64,000 nucleotides of DNA from Tulasnella sp. 424 (lineage: Eukaryota; Basidiomycota; Agaricomycetes; Cantharellales; Tulasnellaceae): assembly GCA_019633425.1 (NCBI GenBank), contig WSUB01000071.1, positions 1 through 64,000 of the forward strand, written 5' to 3'. Position 1 is the stretch's first letter, and the number at the start of each line of letters is the position of its first letter. This document shows positions 23,864-36,111 of the stretch, one piece after another. The position numbers and the translations under genes were made by a program. A model generated the notes under the pieces. It ran no database searches. It was given only the letters and a program-made list of their open reading frames with translations, and was not told the origin of the DNA.

Positions 23864-25486
23864 CTACCCAGAGCTGGCCATGGGTCGTCTCCAGTCTGCA
23901 GAACGTGCTCCTTCTCCCATCCAGATCCATCCTTTATCCTCCTCCCACACATGAGCTGTGGAACCCCACCTGTCAAAAATTAGAATTTGATCCATTCGGC
24001 GTGGATGGCGGTTCTCTATCTGGCGGCTTCGAGCACCCTGATCCTGGACTTTTGTTTGATCCCGTGACCTAATGCTTATCAATTGGGCCAACGCACCCCG
24101 AAGGCCGTCAATGTTTTCTTCGTCCCAACAAATGATGATCCTTTTGAGGTGCGGGCAGGGCCAACATCCGTCATCATACTCTGTCGTGGGGCTGGGTTGC
24201 GGTGATGCGAGGTATTCAAGGATTGACGTGGTTCCGTGGAACCCGTTGAGTTGAAGGCTACAGATTGAAGGTATTTCGAAGAGGTTCTCGAAGGCAAACT
24301 CCTGGAAATCCCCCTCGGACGGCGGGTCGGACCCTAGTTCCAAAAGTTGGAACTCTATTGGGATGTTGAGCCCGGACAACGATGGCTGAAGGACTGTCCT
24401 TGCGAATGTTCTTAGAACTTCGTTCCACGGTTGGAGTCCGTTATCTCCAACAACGTCGGAGCACTGGATCTTGAAACAGATTCCGCGACGTGCTGCTAGT
24501 TTTGAAGTTGCCTCCCGAATATCGAGTACGCCCAACTCCTTCTCCTCCTGTTCCGTCCCTATCACCAGTTCTCCGTCAAGTTGGTCGTAGTTTACGAAGA
24601 GCATGGAAGCTCTCTGCAGAGGGCCACGGAGTAGCTCGATTAGTCGCGGCGTCGCGATCGGATCTGGAACCGCCAATGCCCTGACGTATCGAATTTTGAG
24701 ATAGTCGCAACGAGAGGCTTGAATGAAAGAGGAGACTCCTTGTACTAGTAAGGGATCGATACCGTCGAGAATGAGAGTGCTGAGGGAGTCGAGTGTGATG
24801 AGGTCCAGAGTTGGAAGGTCTCGGGCTGACATTTCAAGCTCCCACTCCCAGAACGTCAGAGCAAGGACTTCAAGCTCCGGGGAGGCCGAAATGATTGTAT
24901 GGAGTTGTGACTGTGTAGGGATATTATTTTGTAATCCGTGAAGTCGCAAGTTCCGTAACCCCTTCAGTCTCGAAGAATCCCAATCCAACGTGGTGAACCC
25001 TAGAACGACGTTGCGCAAAGCATATCCTCCTGGAGTTAAGGGTAGGCTTTGAGGTGGTCCAGAACGGAGGGAAGAATAGGTATTGCAGACGTTGATGTCT
25101 ATGAGCTGAGGGTTTGGCACTTGGATGAGATGTGTTCGAATGTGGTCAGGTAGGTATCCCGCGAGGGTGAGACTTCTCCATCTCCGAGATTCCGGAGAGA
25201 TCGTTTTTATATGCTTCTCTGTAGCTTCGTTTACCAGCCTCTCCGTTCTCGAATTCGCCGGGGTCCAGCTGACATCGAGTGGTCCGGTAGGGTTGCGTCG
25301 CAAGACCTCTCGGAATTCTTTCGCGCTCCTATGCAGTCCTATTTCTGTCCAGAACAGCGGATTTTGGGAGATTACGGTATACCAGGTTCGACAAACGAGC
25401 GATAACCGGCGTCGAAATTTTCGCGGACTGGGGTTCAATGTATGAAGCAGGATGATAGTCAGGATTTCGACTGGTAAGTGCTCCAT
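23864..25486 (-). CDS. F-box protein 2 (LRR-like)
   Basis: Intact single-exon gene of 540 aa, clearly similar to copy 1 along its length. F-box at residues 4-48 (LPVEILTIILLHTLNP, LVCRTWYTVISQNPLFW), followed by a block shared by all three copies (GGYALRNVVLGFTTLDWDS, LKGLRNLRLHGLQNN). The C-terminus after DKGWIW runs about 20 residues beyond copy 1 because the downstream DNA differs, including about 60 extra bases near 23765-23840. Probably an SCF substrate receptor; target unknown. Confidence 0.87.
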   Translation of the reverse strand: MEHLPVEILTIILLHTLNPSPRKFRRRLSLVCRTWYTVISQNPLFWTEIGLHRSAKEFREVLRRNPTGPLDVSWTPANSRTERLVNEATEKHIKTISPESRRWRSLTLAGYLPDHIRTHLIQVPNPQLIDINVCNTYSSLRSGPPQSLPLTPGGYALRNVVLGFTTLDWDSSRLKGLRNLRLHGLQNNIPTQSQLHTIISASPELEVLALTFWEWELEMSARDLPTLDLITLDSLSTLILDGIDPLLVQGVSSFIQASRCDYLKIRYVRALAVPDPIATPRLIELLRGPLQRASMLFVNYDQLDGELVIGTEQEEKELGVLDIREATSKLAARRGICFKIQCSDVVGDNGLQPWNEVLRTFARTVLQPSLSGLNIPIEFQLLELGSDPPSEGDFQEFAFENLFEIPSICSLQLNGFHGTTSILEYLASPQPSPTTEYDDGCWPCPHLKRIIICWDEENIDGLRGALAQLISIRSRDQTKVQDQGARSRQIENRHPRRMDQILIFDRWGSTAHVWEEDKGWIWMGEGARSADWRRPMASSG

Positions 25487-25736
25487 TCTGATGTCGATTC
25501 TTTCGGCCGGGATTTCGTTTCGGGGTGGACGAAGGTGGTCGGTGCGTAAGGCCCTGTGATATATGCAGGATGAGTCGAACGGTGGTGGAGGGACAGAAGC
25601 CGGGCCTCCACGAGGCGTCAGGGTCCTGGTTCTGCTCCGAAACGTCAGTTTTATGACGCAGTTGAAAGTCAGTAGCTCCTCGACTCAAAAATTGCCCAGA
25701 AGAATGCTCGTTTTAGAATCCACTATGTAGCTGCAG

Positions 25737-25955
25737 GCTTCAGCACTTCTCCCGTTCATAATGAAACGCTGGGCACTAATTCTTCCACCGGCCATCGCCG
25801 AACGCTTCGAACTCTAACCTCAGAAGCTGACGTCAACCGACAGCTCCGTCTAGCGATCAGAGTTAGTAGGAACATTTAAACCACAGTTCCTTGTGCGTCT
25901 TCAAAGCTGACATCCCGTGCTAGTAGCAACAAGAAAAGGATGGGCTCCAGACTTC
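25737..25955 (+). pseudogene. Duplicated 3' end of the cyclotransferase gene, relic 2
   Basis: Second fragment of the same gene tail, shorter and more worn than relic 1. Similarity runs from CTTCAGCACTTC to just past the AAAAGGATGGGCTC of the last exon, where the stop codon context has changed, then ends. It lies between F-box genes 2 and 3, marking the second unit boundary. Confidence 0.8.
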
Positions 25956-26472
25956 GATGTTTAACATTCCCTCTAGTCTGCTATATCATTGTCTGCTCTA
26001 TCTGGCTTTAGTGATGCGCAATTCACTTGAAGTCACGAATGGAAATTGGTCCGTTCGCGGAGCTCTTGGAAACCACGAGAATATTCAGAAGGACGGAGCG
26101 AGATGTGCACATTTGGGAACACGGGGTATCCCCTGTTGGTAGCAGCGCCATTTTAGCGGGCCGCTTAGAGTACCCAACATTCTGCATGGTCTACGGTCCT
26201 CGAGAGTGTTGATCCATCTCCCCGAAAGTCTCCGTATCCCCGGTCCAGTCGCACAAGCCCGAGACTTCGACAAATGCTTTGATCTGGCTCGGTAGCTCAA
26301 CGTTATAGGCACACAATGGCCCATACTGAAGATCATCTTTGATAATAAGATAAAATAGCTCCGTGCTATCTCCAGTCTATCCAGGTCGCTAGCGTTTCCG
26401 CCACATGATGAACTCTAGTCGATTGAACGCACATCGAGCCGACCCCGGTCGTACCCAGTTTACAGAGGGTGC
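25956..26472. other. Intergenic 3' of F-box gene 3
   Basis: No similarity to the flanks of the other two F-box genes was seen by eye and no gene is supported; the duplication unit seems replaced or diverged here. Confidence 0.5.
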
Positions 26473-28062
26473 TCATTCCGCATACATCCAGCCTTCACCC
26501 TCCTTCCACTCCCGAAGCGGAGAGCCTCGGTGGTCATAAATTCTTATCTCATTTATTCTCCGTGGTTGGCAGTCTCCCATTCGGGGCGTTCGAACACTTT
26601 CATCCTGGGCTTTTGTGGGATTTTGTGACCTATTGCTTAGCACCTGGTCCAGTGCACTCCGTATATTGTCACAATCATCCTCGAAGCAAGTTACGGCGAT
26701 TGTTTCGAGGTGCGGGCAGGGCCAACATAGGTGTCCGTCATGACCCTCTGTCGTGGGGATGGGTTGCGGTGATGCGAGGTACTCAAGGATCGACGTGAGT
26801 CCGGCATAGTCGCGACCGTACGCGTGTAGGTCAAGGCCGCTGATTCCAGGTATTTCAAAAAGATTCTCGGCGGCAAACGCCCGTCCATCTTCGGCGAGTA
26901 GGTGCGAGCGTACTACGGGAAGTTGGAACCGTACTGGGATATTTAGGCCGGACAATGCTGGCTGAATGACTGTCCTTGCGAATGTCCTTAGTACGTCGTT
27001 CCACGGTTGGGGTCCGTTGTCTCCGACAACGTGGGAGCACTGGATCTCGAAATAGATCTCGCGACGCGCTGCTAGTTTTGAAGTTGCCTCCCGAATATCG
27101 AGTACTCCCAACTCTTTCTCCTCCTGTTCCGTTCCTAAATCCAGTCCTCCGTCACGTTCGTCGTAGGTCACAAAGAGCTTGGAAGTTCCCTGCAGAGGGC
27201 CACGAAGAAGCTTGACCAGCCGCCAAGTCGCGATAGGATCTGGAACCGCCATTGCCCTGACGTATCGAATTTTGAGATAGCTGCAATTAGGAGCTTGAAT
27301 AAAAGAGGAGACACAATGTGCCATAGAGCGATCGATTTCATATAGGATGAGAGTGGTGAGGGAGTCGAGCGTGATGAGGTCCAGACTTGGAAGGACTTGG
27401 GCTGACGTTTCAAGCTCCCAACGACAGAGCGTCAGACCAAGGACTTCAAGTTCAGGGGAAGCCGAAATGATCGTATGGAGTTGTATATGTGTAGGGGCAT
27501 TATTTCGTAATCCGTGAAGTCGCAGGTTCCGTAACCCCTTCAGTCTCGGAGAATCCCAATCTAACGTGGTGAACCCTAGAACGACGTTGCGCAAAGCATA
27601 TCCTCCTAAGGTTAAGGGAAGGTTTTGATGTGGTCCAGAGCCGTAGCCTGAATCGGGATTGCAGACGTTGATGTCCATGAGCCGGGGGTTTGGGACTTGG
27701 ATGAGGTGTCTTTGAACATGGTCAGATATGTATCCCGCGAGGGTGAGACTCCTCCATCTCCGAGATTCCGAAGAGATCGTTTCCGTATGCTCCACTGTGG
27801 TGGGGTTCATTCCCCTCCGCCAGTGCGGCCTCGGAGGGGTCCAGCTGACATCGAGCGGTCCGGCAGGGTTGAGTCGTAAGACTTCTCGGAACTCCTTGGC
27901 GCTTCTATGCAGCCCAATATCTGTCCAGAACAGTGAATTCTGGGAGATTATGGTGTACCAGGTCCGACAAACGAGCCTCAAGCGGCGTCGCAACTTTCGC
28001 TGATTGGAGTTAAGGGCCTTAAGGAGGATGGTAGTAAGGACTTCGACTGGCAAGTTCTCCAT
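26473..28062 (-). CDS. F-box protein 3 (LRR-like)
   Basis: Intact single exon, 529 aa, the most diverged of the three copies. F-box residues 4-46 (LPVEVLTTILLKALNS, LRLVCRTWYTIISQNSLFW). It keeps the GGYALRNVVLGFTTLDWDS block and the LAARREIYFEIQCS and LASPQPIPTTEG stretches, and ends in a short EGEGWMYAE tail. Its 5' flank still resembles that of copies 1 and 2 for roughly 200 bases, so the duplicated unit included promoter DNA. Confidence 0.87.
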   Translation of the reverse strand: MENLPVEVLTTILLKALNSNQRKLRRRLRLVCRTWYTIISQNSLFWTDIGLHRSAKEFREVLRLNPAGPLDVSWTPPRPHWRRGMNPTTVEHTETISSESRRWRSLTLAGYISDHVQRHLIQVPNPRLMDINVCNPDSGYGSGPHQNLPLTLGGYALRNVVLGFTTLDWDSPRLKGLRNLRLHGLRNNAPTHIQLHTIISASPELEVLGLTLCRWELETSAQVLPSLDLITLDSLTTLILYEIDRSMAHCVSSFIQAPNCSYLKIRYVRAMAVPDPIATWRLVKLLRGPLQGTSKLFVTYDERDGGLDLGTEQEEKELGVLDIREATSKLAARREIYFEIQCSHVVGDNGPQPWNDVLRTFARTVIQPALSGLNIPVRFQLPVVRSHLLAEDGRAFAAENLFEIPGISGLDLHAYGRDYAGLTSILEYLASPQPIPTTEGHDGHLCWPCPHLETIAVTCFEDDCDNIRSALDQVLSNRSQNPTKAQDESVRTPRMGDCQPRRINEIRIYDHRGSPLREWKEGEGWMYAE

Positions 28063-29733
28063 TCTGAGCTATCAATTCTTTCGGTCGGGTTTTCGGGGGT
28101 GGCGAAGTTGGTCGGGGCGTAAGGATTTGTTAGAGGATGAGTCGAACCGTGTGGACGAACAGAACTCCACGCGGCCTCAGGGTCCAGGTTTTGCTCCGAA
28201 ACATCTTATCATTATTTTACGATGTTGTACGCAGCTCCTCGACTCAAGGCTTGGAACCCTGCTTCATTCCGTGGCTCCATACTGGATCGGTCCGGTCAAA
28301 GAGATATGCAAGAGACATACCCCAGGACGTGAGCGAGAAGACCGCGTTATTTCCACCATAAGATCAACCAACACCGGGATCCCGTTTTCCAATGTTGGTA
28401 GCAGTAGAGGAACACCCGACCGGTTCTCTTCCTAGGGCCAATGAATTGCCAGGTCTCCGGAAAACGATGTTGGGAACTCCTGGGCGTTGGGCTCGCTCTC
28501 GGGAATAGTTAGGGGGAAGTTGTGTCCTTTCGGAGGTCACGCAGATTCGATTCAGCGGTAAGGAAGGAGTGCAAATGCAGTAGTGAGTGGGAAGGATGAA
28601 GCCGAGGGAAGATTTTTCTAGCCCGAAGAGAAATACGAGACGTGGGCTGTACGAAGACGTTAGCCGCGAGAAGTGGGTGCAAATGGATTTATTGTCATTA
28701 ATCGATGCTTAGAAGGGATCCCATGGGTACAATTCTCCCGATGACAGAGGGTATCGGATAGCCTCTCGGTGAGCTCGAGAAGATGGCTGGGCGGGACCTG
28801 AGTCACGGCTCCTTCTAGAACTCCGCTCCTGGTGGCGGGTGTGCGTGGAGGTCGATAATCCCATTTACCACGAGATGCGGCTTTTGACGCGCTCCGAGGT
28901 TCGAAACTACGGTTTGGCAACTGATTCCGACTCCAGCGATTGATCCTTAACCGGTGTCGTTTCTATATGTTTATAAGGAGCGCCGAATAAATCCGCCTTC
29001 TGCCTTTCGAGCCATCGACGGGGCTAATTCCAAAAAATGTGAAAACTCCGAGTCGAACATAAGGCTGGGACAATTGCACATACCCCGCTAAATACGTGCT
29101 CCTGGTCTCCATAGTCCACGTAGAACATGAAATATCCTATTATAACTGGATGGCTTTCAGACGTGTGCACGAATCCGTTCAAAATGAAGATCACGCACAA
29201 GGCGCGGTGAGCAGCTGACCCATCCCAGCAGCTTTGAATATCCATGGAGCTGGATGTCCCTTGACGGGCGAGTTTTTGAGTTCCATTCTTCGAAGGAATG
29301 TTTCTTGACGTGCGAATGTCGCGGCGCGGCGCGGCTGGGCAGACATGAAATGGACTGGGTGGTGGCCGGTGGTGGTGGCAGAAAAGTTCGACTTTCTGTT
29401 CGTTTGTTACTGTGTGGTCTCTACCACCACAGGGTTGCTCTTGGGGTATTCCAGCAGGTAACAACAGTCAAGGGAGAAGCCTATCCTGTTCTAAATGGAG
29501 CACGTTCTGAACTGGCGTACTGTACTGTGAAAACAATCGATAATGTCGCGAGAAGAGGATTTAAAAATATGTTCCGAAATTATTCGTTGAAGCGGCGGCT
29601 CCGATGGCGAAGTATCAAAATACATGATGTGAAACCATACAAAAACAAGTACATGTTAAGCATGGTATATGTAGCTAAGAGACGTACGACTCTAGATACG
29701 AAGCGCACTTGAACCCTTCCTCCCGCGAGCCCG
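28063..29733. other. Intergenic between F-box array and kinase-TPR array
   Basis: The first ~200 bases are the F-box 5' flank. A plus-strand frame at 29254-29712 starts with ATG but has no recognisable domain and a composition unlike the neighbours; not called. No repeat or RNA gene seen. Confidence 0.55.
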
Positions 29734-32367
29734 TCAATAATCGACTCTCTCGTTGACTTGAATCTCCAACCTGAGACTCGAGGTTCTCAGGTGAGGTATG
29801 CGTCGTTGGAGCTTCTTCACGTCACAAAGCAGAGGCAGCGCATGCTGAGTCCCGAGTCGTTTTGGCTTGGCGAATTTTCTACTCTCCCAGACAATGGCCG
29901 CCTTCTGAGTCTTCCCCAGCTTGCGCCGGTTCCACCTAACGCCTTGATTATCTTGAAGCTCCGAATCAAGCACCAGGGAAGCCTCAAAGTGCAATGCCGC
30001 CTCGTCGTATTTTTCCTGCTCTTCGAGGATGAGCGCTTTGTCTGCGAGGCATCTCGACATCTCGGACTTGTCCTCTAGCCTGCGGTACTCGGCAATGGCT
30101 ACATCGTACCAATACAGGGCGTCCGCGGTTGCGCCATGGTCCTTTTTCACTGCTGCGAGGAGAGACGCGGTATATGGGAGCTCCCAGTCGCCGTGTGAGA
30201 TTTCGGCGTAGATGGAGAAGGACTCTTCCAAGGCTGCGGCAGCCTCGTCGAGTCGCCCCTGATCTCTGAGGCAGTTTGCTAACACCCATAAGCCCTGAGC
30301 CAACCTCCAAGGGGCGTTGGAGCGCCGAGAGACGGCGGTCGATTCTCGAGCGAGCTCCTCTGCTTCGGCGCCGCGACCTTGTGCCCTCCGTATGTTGCCG
30401 AGGCACAGTAAGGCTCTCCCGACGCCGTGCTCCCATCCGATTCTCCCCGCAAGGTCGCGTACTTCCAAGTAAATGGAAGCTGCTCCATCTAGGTCGTCCT
30501 GGTCGTGGGTCACGGCGCCGAGCACGACGCGTGCCTTAGCTTCCCCAAGTTTATCGCCGCACCGAGCCGCAATCGTCACAGCCTCTTCCAGAATGAGCAA
30601 TGCTTTTGGACGATCGCCTTTCCTTCTGTGGAGTTCTCCTATCCTTTCTAGGCACCCCACGATGCCCACGTCGTTCGTGTGCGCACGGAAGATTTCAAGG
30701 GCTTCGTTCAAAAATGCCATCGCGTCCTCGTTTTTGGATTGAAGGCAGAGGGAACTCCCGATCAGGGATAGGGTTTCGGCCGTCCCGAGGGGATCACTCA
30801 GGGTCCTGAGTTTTTCGAGAGCGGCTGTCGCGGCCTTCAGGGCGTTGACAGGGTAGGAATGTCGGTACGATGCGGCGGCTTGTTTGCGGAGGACGCTCGC
30901 AATCCCTCTGTGATTTCCTTCTTCCTCGTACATCAATAGAGCTTGCTCCATGTACGCGAGACCCTCCTCGTAATTGCCCTTCCAACTCTCGAGATCGCCC
31001 AGATTTTCGAGTAGTGCAGCAGAACGGGTCTCATTAGAGAGAGTTGGGGGACATCGAGGCTATTGAGTGTGAGATTTAGATGAGGGTCTTCGTCAACTGA
31101 ACGTAACAGCAGCGTACCAGGGATGTGACAGTTGTCAGACACATGTTGCTGGTGGGTCGCTGTTCCGGTACAGCCGCCCAGCATCTCGTCATCAACTCCC
31201 ACAGCTGGAGACAGTCAGTGAGGCGGAATTCCCCGTCGGCGTGAGGGCGGGGCCCTTCGAATATCTTGAGTATGATGGCATAGTCTGCGAGAGTTCCCTC
31301 GTAGGGTAACTCCCCGGTCATAATCTGGTCATGAATTCTGAATGAGTGCGGAGCTCAATGCGATAGGAAGAGCGCTTACTAACCTCCCATACTAGCCATG
31401 CCCAAGCATACACGTCGCTACTAGGAGTTCTTGGGTGGCCGTTGATCAATTCTGGACTACACCAACGTATAGATCCTTTGAAACCCGTGGACGTCTCCAA
31501 TCTTCCGAAGCCACTGTCTTCGTGAAGTCGGGCTAGGCCAAAGTCACATAAAACCGCTCTGAATTTGCTGTTGACGAGGACATTTGCCTTCACAAGCAAA
31601 GGTATTTAGATTATGGACTTGGGACAGAAGTTCGGTGCTCTTACGGATTTGACGTCTCCATGGCAGACTGGAGGATTAAGTTGATGAAGGAATACCAAAG
31701 CGTCGATTGTATCATAAATCTGAAATAGGTTTGTTGGTGAGACCCTGCAGTAGACGCTCCATGGCCAGACGCGACTCACCAACGATAGTTTTTCGGGCAC
31801 TTCAAGGTTGTGCCCGCGTATGAACTCGCTGACATTCCCATACGGTTCCCAAGGTGAGAGAAGCCAGGCTTCTGAGAGCTCTTGGTTGGCGTAAAAGCCG
31901 AGAAACCTGGTCATGCCTCGGTGGGCTTCAAGACTCGACCAGACCAACATCTCCTTCGTGAAAGCCTAGGGGGGATGGCATTCGGCCCGTCTTCGCAGGA
32001 GCAGTGAAAAAATGAGCGCACCCTCTTCACGTCAGCTACGTTATCTACAGCTGATATTTTGATCTGCTTGACAGCCACGACTTGAGGAGGGCCATATCGG
32101 CGTGAAGCAACCCATGTGGGAAGGTAGGCGGAAGGATGAAGGCGAGCCTTGCGTACGATTCCGTAACCCCCAGCGCGCTTATGGTCATCGGGGAGGAAAA
32201 CGATCCTTCCACGGCTGACTAGATACTTTTCCAGCGCTTGGTACGCTTCGTCCTGGATAGCGAGCGATTGTCATTTTAAAAATTGAGAACTGGACCGATA
32301 TCGTCGTGTTACCCACCACGGCCTGTCCTCTAGCAAGTTTCCTGTCGGGGTCTTCAACGGTTGTCAT
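29734..32367 (-). CDS. K1: TKL-like non-RD kinase with C-terminal TPRs
   Basis: Seven exons: 32367-32317, 32252-32022, 31965-31780, 31719-31645, 31587-31384, 31324-31118 and 31059-29734; 759 aa, every intron in phase 0. Kinase (about residues 25-280): Gly loop AGGYGIV, ATP lysine in VVAVKQIKI, catalytic loop VCHGDVKSANVLVN, DFG in LCDFGLARL, RWCSPEL in place of APE, DVYAWAWLVWE and the closing RPT motif. The Arg before the catalytic Asp is Gly, so it is a non-RD kinase; Lys, Asp and Asn needed for catalysis remain. Residues 320-700 hold about nine TPRs of about 40 aa, MalT/kinesin-light-chain-like. The tail ends with LLCDVKKLQRRIPHL. No signal peptide or membrane helix, so a cytosolic signalling protein is likely; partner unknown. 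Confidence 0.88.
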
Positions 32368-32881
32368 TATTCGCGAGCGCGATTCTCGCTAAGAAATATT
32401 GAGCTACTGGCGGAGGGTGTGGTAAGGTGGTCGTCGTTGCAGTTAGGTGTTCTCGAGATTCAGGGAAGCGTTCTCAGGGACAGGCGCGTCGCCTTCCCGG
32501 TTGCCGACCCGATTGCTAATTGAAGCAGCGCAACGGCACCCACAAGTGCGAGGCTCCGGGATCGAATATCTAGTAGTGTTCGCGATGGAGAGAATGTTAG
32601 AATCGAATAACTGTGGTATCACAGTTATTGCCTCGCAGTTCTTCGTAGACTGAAGCGGTGTCGATGTCATGTACGGCCTAGGACACGAACCTCCGCTTTC
32701 GGCACGTTACGAGTGTAGGCGTCGATCAACCAGGCGACCCGCCCTCGCTATTTTCCACTTCACTCGCGCATTTCCTGTCGGTGGACTCTTTTATCATTAT
32801 ACGGGTATATAAATAGCCAATACAATGCGGGATGTGAAAGCATATGTGCAGAGATTCTACCACTCCCTCCCGTCAAGGATC
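32368..32881. other. Intergenic K1-K2
   Basis: Contains a TATATAAAT stretch at 32806-32814, about 440 bases before the K1 start, which may belong to K1's promoter or K2's 3' end. Nothing else supported. Confidence 0.45.
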
Positions 32882-35505
32882 CTATTTCCCACCGATCCGA
32901 ATGTTTAACTTGAGGCCGGGGCTCCTGAGCTGCGGGAGACGTCGCTGAAGTCTGTTCACATCGCAGAGTAGCGACGATACTTGCTGTCTTGGCTTGGAGT
33001 ACTTTCGACTTTCCCACTTTATGACAGTCTTGGGGATGGCACTCAGCTTCGCCCGGTTCCGAGAAACATTGTAGGAATATTCGAGCTCCAGATCGAGTAC
33101 CAAGGAGGCCTCGAAGTGCAACGCTGCCTCGTCATACTCTTCCGCTTCCATGAGGATATAGGCTTTTGACCGCAAGCAACGCGCAACATTATACGTGCTT
33201 TGGAGTTTACGATGTTGGGCGATGGCCGCGTCGTACCAAAGTAGCGAATCCCTTTTTGACCCCAGGTCGCGCTTGAGGTCGGCGACAAGCATTGCGGACT
33301 GGGCTGATTCGGGAATGAGTGAAACTTCTTGGAACGCTGAGAATGATTCTTCCATAGGTTTGAGAGCGTCTTCGACCCGGTTCTGTGAACGGAGGCAATG
33401 TCCCAGTGAATCAAGCGCCTGAGCCAGCCTCCAGGGCGCTTTGATTCTCCGAGCCACTGTGGCAGACTCTTGCAGTAACTGCTCCGCTTCCTGCATGTTA
33501 TCCTCCCTCATCTTGAGTACGCCGAGATCCCACAAAGCGGTACAAACTCCGTACTCCCATCCGATCCTCCGTGACATATCACATGCCTCGGTGAGGATCG
33601 AAGTTGCCCTGGCAAGGTCACCATCCCCCCAATGTACTACCCCAAGAATAATGAGTGCTTTGGCTTCTCCGAGCTTGTCTCCACAGCGAGAAGCGATCCC
33701 TACGGCCTCATTCAAAGTAGCGAGGGCCTGCCGATTGCTCCATTGCCGCCGATGAATCTCGCCAATCCTCTCGAGGCATTGTACGATGCCAACGTCGTTT
33801 CCGTGGGTTCGGAAAATGGTGAGGGCTTGGTCCAGTAACGGTGCTGCCTCCGTTTCCTTTGACTGCACCGTCAGGGCGCTGCCCATCAAGTACAGAGATT
33901 CGGCCGTTCCCAGAGGATCACCGAGTACTTTGAACTTCTCCAGAGCCGCGGAAGCTGCGTCAAGCGTTTTGACGTGGTAGGAATGGCGGTAGGATATAGA
34001 GGCTTGTTTTCGGAGAACGCCGGCAATCCCTCGATTGTTCCCTTCTTGCTCGTACAACCCTAATGCTTGTTCCAGGAACGCGAGACCCTCCTCGTAGTTG
34101 CCTTTCCAGCTCTCCAGGTCGCCGAGATTTTCTAATAGCTCAGCTGAGCGGGTATGGTGATGAGCATCTCGTGGGGTCGGGGGGCAGCGAGGCTGTCAAT
34201 AAGGCAGTGGGGTCAGACCGCGGGGAGTAATGCGCAAAGAACTCGACTTACGAGAAAATTGACCGTGGTCCGACACATGCCACTTGTCGGTCGCTGCAGC
34301 GGCTCAATCACCCAGCATCTGGTCATCAACTCCCAGACCTGGAGACAGTCACTGAGACGAGATTCTCCGTTAACTTGGGGACGCGGACTTTCGAAGATCT
34401 GGCGCATGATAACATAGTCGGCGCCGGCTCCTTCGTACGGCAGTTCTCCGGTCATTATCTAGCAAGCCAGGACTCTCAGGACGAAAGCGGGGGGGGAAAA
34501 TCGAGAAACGGGTTCCTAACCTCCCAAACTAGCCAGGCCCATGCGTATACGTCGCTGTTTGGAGTTCGCGGTTGGCCGTTGAGAAGCTCTGGACTGCACC
34601 AACGGATGGACCCCTTGAAGCCGGTCGACGTCTCCAGCCTCCCGAAACCGCTGTCCTCGTAAAGTCGTGCTAGCCCGAAGTCACAGAGAACTGCTCGATA
34701 CTTGGCATTCACAAGAACGTTTGCCTTCAAGACGAATGTGATCAGCTTGAGCATATACAACACGAGAGATCTCACTCACGGATTTAATGTCCCCATGGCA
34801 CACCGGTGGATTGAGTTGGTGAAGAAATGTCAACGCATCTATCGTGTCATAAACCTGGCGTAAAGCCCCTTGTAAGCTTAGTAAATAGATATCTATATGA
34901 GACTCACCAGCGACAGCTTTTCCGGCACTTCGAGCTCCCGCCCGTGGATGAATTCGCTCACATTCCCATACGGCTCCCATGGCGAGATTAACCACGCCTC
35001 CGTGTGCCCGAAGTCGGCACAGAATCCGGTAAACTTGGCGAGACCTGGGTGTGTTTCAAGACCAGACCAGACCAACATCTCCTTCGTAAATGCCTACAGC
35101 AGCAACACGAGCTGAATCAACATTCCCGAGACGTGATATAAATAGCAAGCTCTCACCCTTTTCAATTCAGAGACATTATCTATTGCGGATATTTTGATTT
35201 GCTTGACGGCGACAACTCGAGGAGGGCCATATAGACGGGAACAGAGCCACGCGGGAAGGTAGGCGGAAGCATGCAGGTGGGCTGGTCGTACAATTCCGTA
35301 ACCGCCAGCGCGCTTATGGCCATCGTCAGGGAGAAAAACAACCCTTCGACGGTCTACTTGATATTTCTCAAGCGCTTGGTACGCCTCATCCTGGACGGAA
35401 GGGTGCATACCGCATGAGATATTGTGAGTTAGACTGACGGCGTTTTGCACCTACTACTGCCTGCCCTCTTGCTCGTCTCCTTTCGGTGTCTTCGATGCTC
35501 GACAT
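32882..35505 (-). CDS. K2: TKL-like non-RD kinase with C-terminal TPRs
   Basis: Exons 35505-35455, 35390-35157, 35093-34908, 34854-34780, 34724-34521, 34458-34252 and 34192-32882; 755 aa. Exon 2 is 234 nt, one codon longer than in K1 (DDGHKRAGGYGIV). Catalytic loop VCHGDIKS, CDFGLARLYEDSG and RWCSPELLNG are intact. The TPR exon is open throughout and ends with LLCDVNRLQRRLPQL. No inactivating change seen. The acceptor of intron 5 follows a C-rich tract (eight C in a row), unlike the other copies. Confidence 0.88.
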
Positions 35506-36111
35506 TTGCTGGTGGGCGCGAATCTAGTAGCTGAGCGGGAAGTAACTGGTTTCCCGATAGGGCTGGGCGGTTGCAGGAAAGCCTGGAAAGTGATGGATGT
35601 TATCGCGCAACCTTCAGCGGGCGCCTACGCTTCCCACGCGCGGACCCTAGACGTTCATAGATTGCACTTTCGCACTACGGTAAATTCTACCATTGAACGA
35701 GCAACGCTGGGTGCATCTAGAACCACTCGCGATCTCTTTAGAGTCAAAATTTCACGAGAGGCTGGGTTAGCTGAGGACTGTGAGGAGGTCAATGTAATTA
35801 CACGTTAGGTTGGGAAAGAATCTCCCGAAGAACCAGCGCCCAAGACCACCCTAAGCTACTTCAGCCCCCAGCTCGCCCTGCGGCATCACCGACGCTCCAA
35901 GATATAACGACCCAGTTCGAACTGTGACTGCAGTCCACCAAAGTCCGCTTAAGCGAGGCGTGCCACGTTCAGCTGTGTTCTTCATTTAAGCTAAGCATAT
36001 TGCATATACAGTACATACATATAGGCAGCGGGTATATGGGGAGTTCGTGTCGGGGGGGGGGGGGGTAGCTACTATAACCACACGTATGTCCTTTAAGTCC
36101 TTCCTTCGCGA
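35506..36111. other. Intergenic K2-K3
   Basis: Promoter side of K2 and 3' side of K3. Holds a 14-nt G run at 36052-36065 (antisense C run in K3's transcript tail) and AT-rich TATA-like stretches near 35995-36040. No gene. Confidence 0.5.

Noticed and set aside
29254..29712. Plus-strand 152-codon frame between F-box and kinase arrays
   Set aside because: No domain, odd composition (basic, Cys/Tyr-rich end) and no paralogue; likely chance.
30276..30809. Many plus-strand frames opposite the kinase-TPR genes
   Set aside because: They mirror the GC-rich TPR coding strand, differ between paralogues and have no protein-like conservation.
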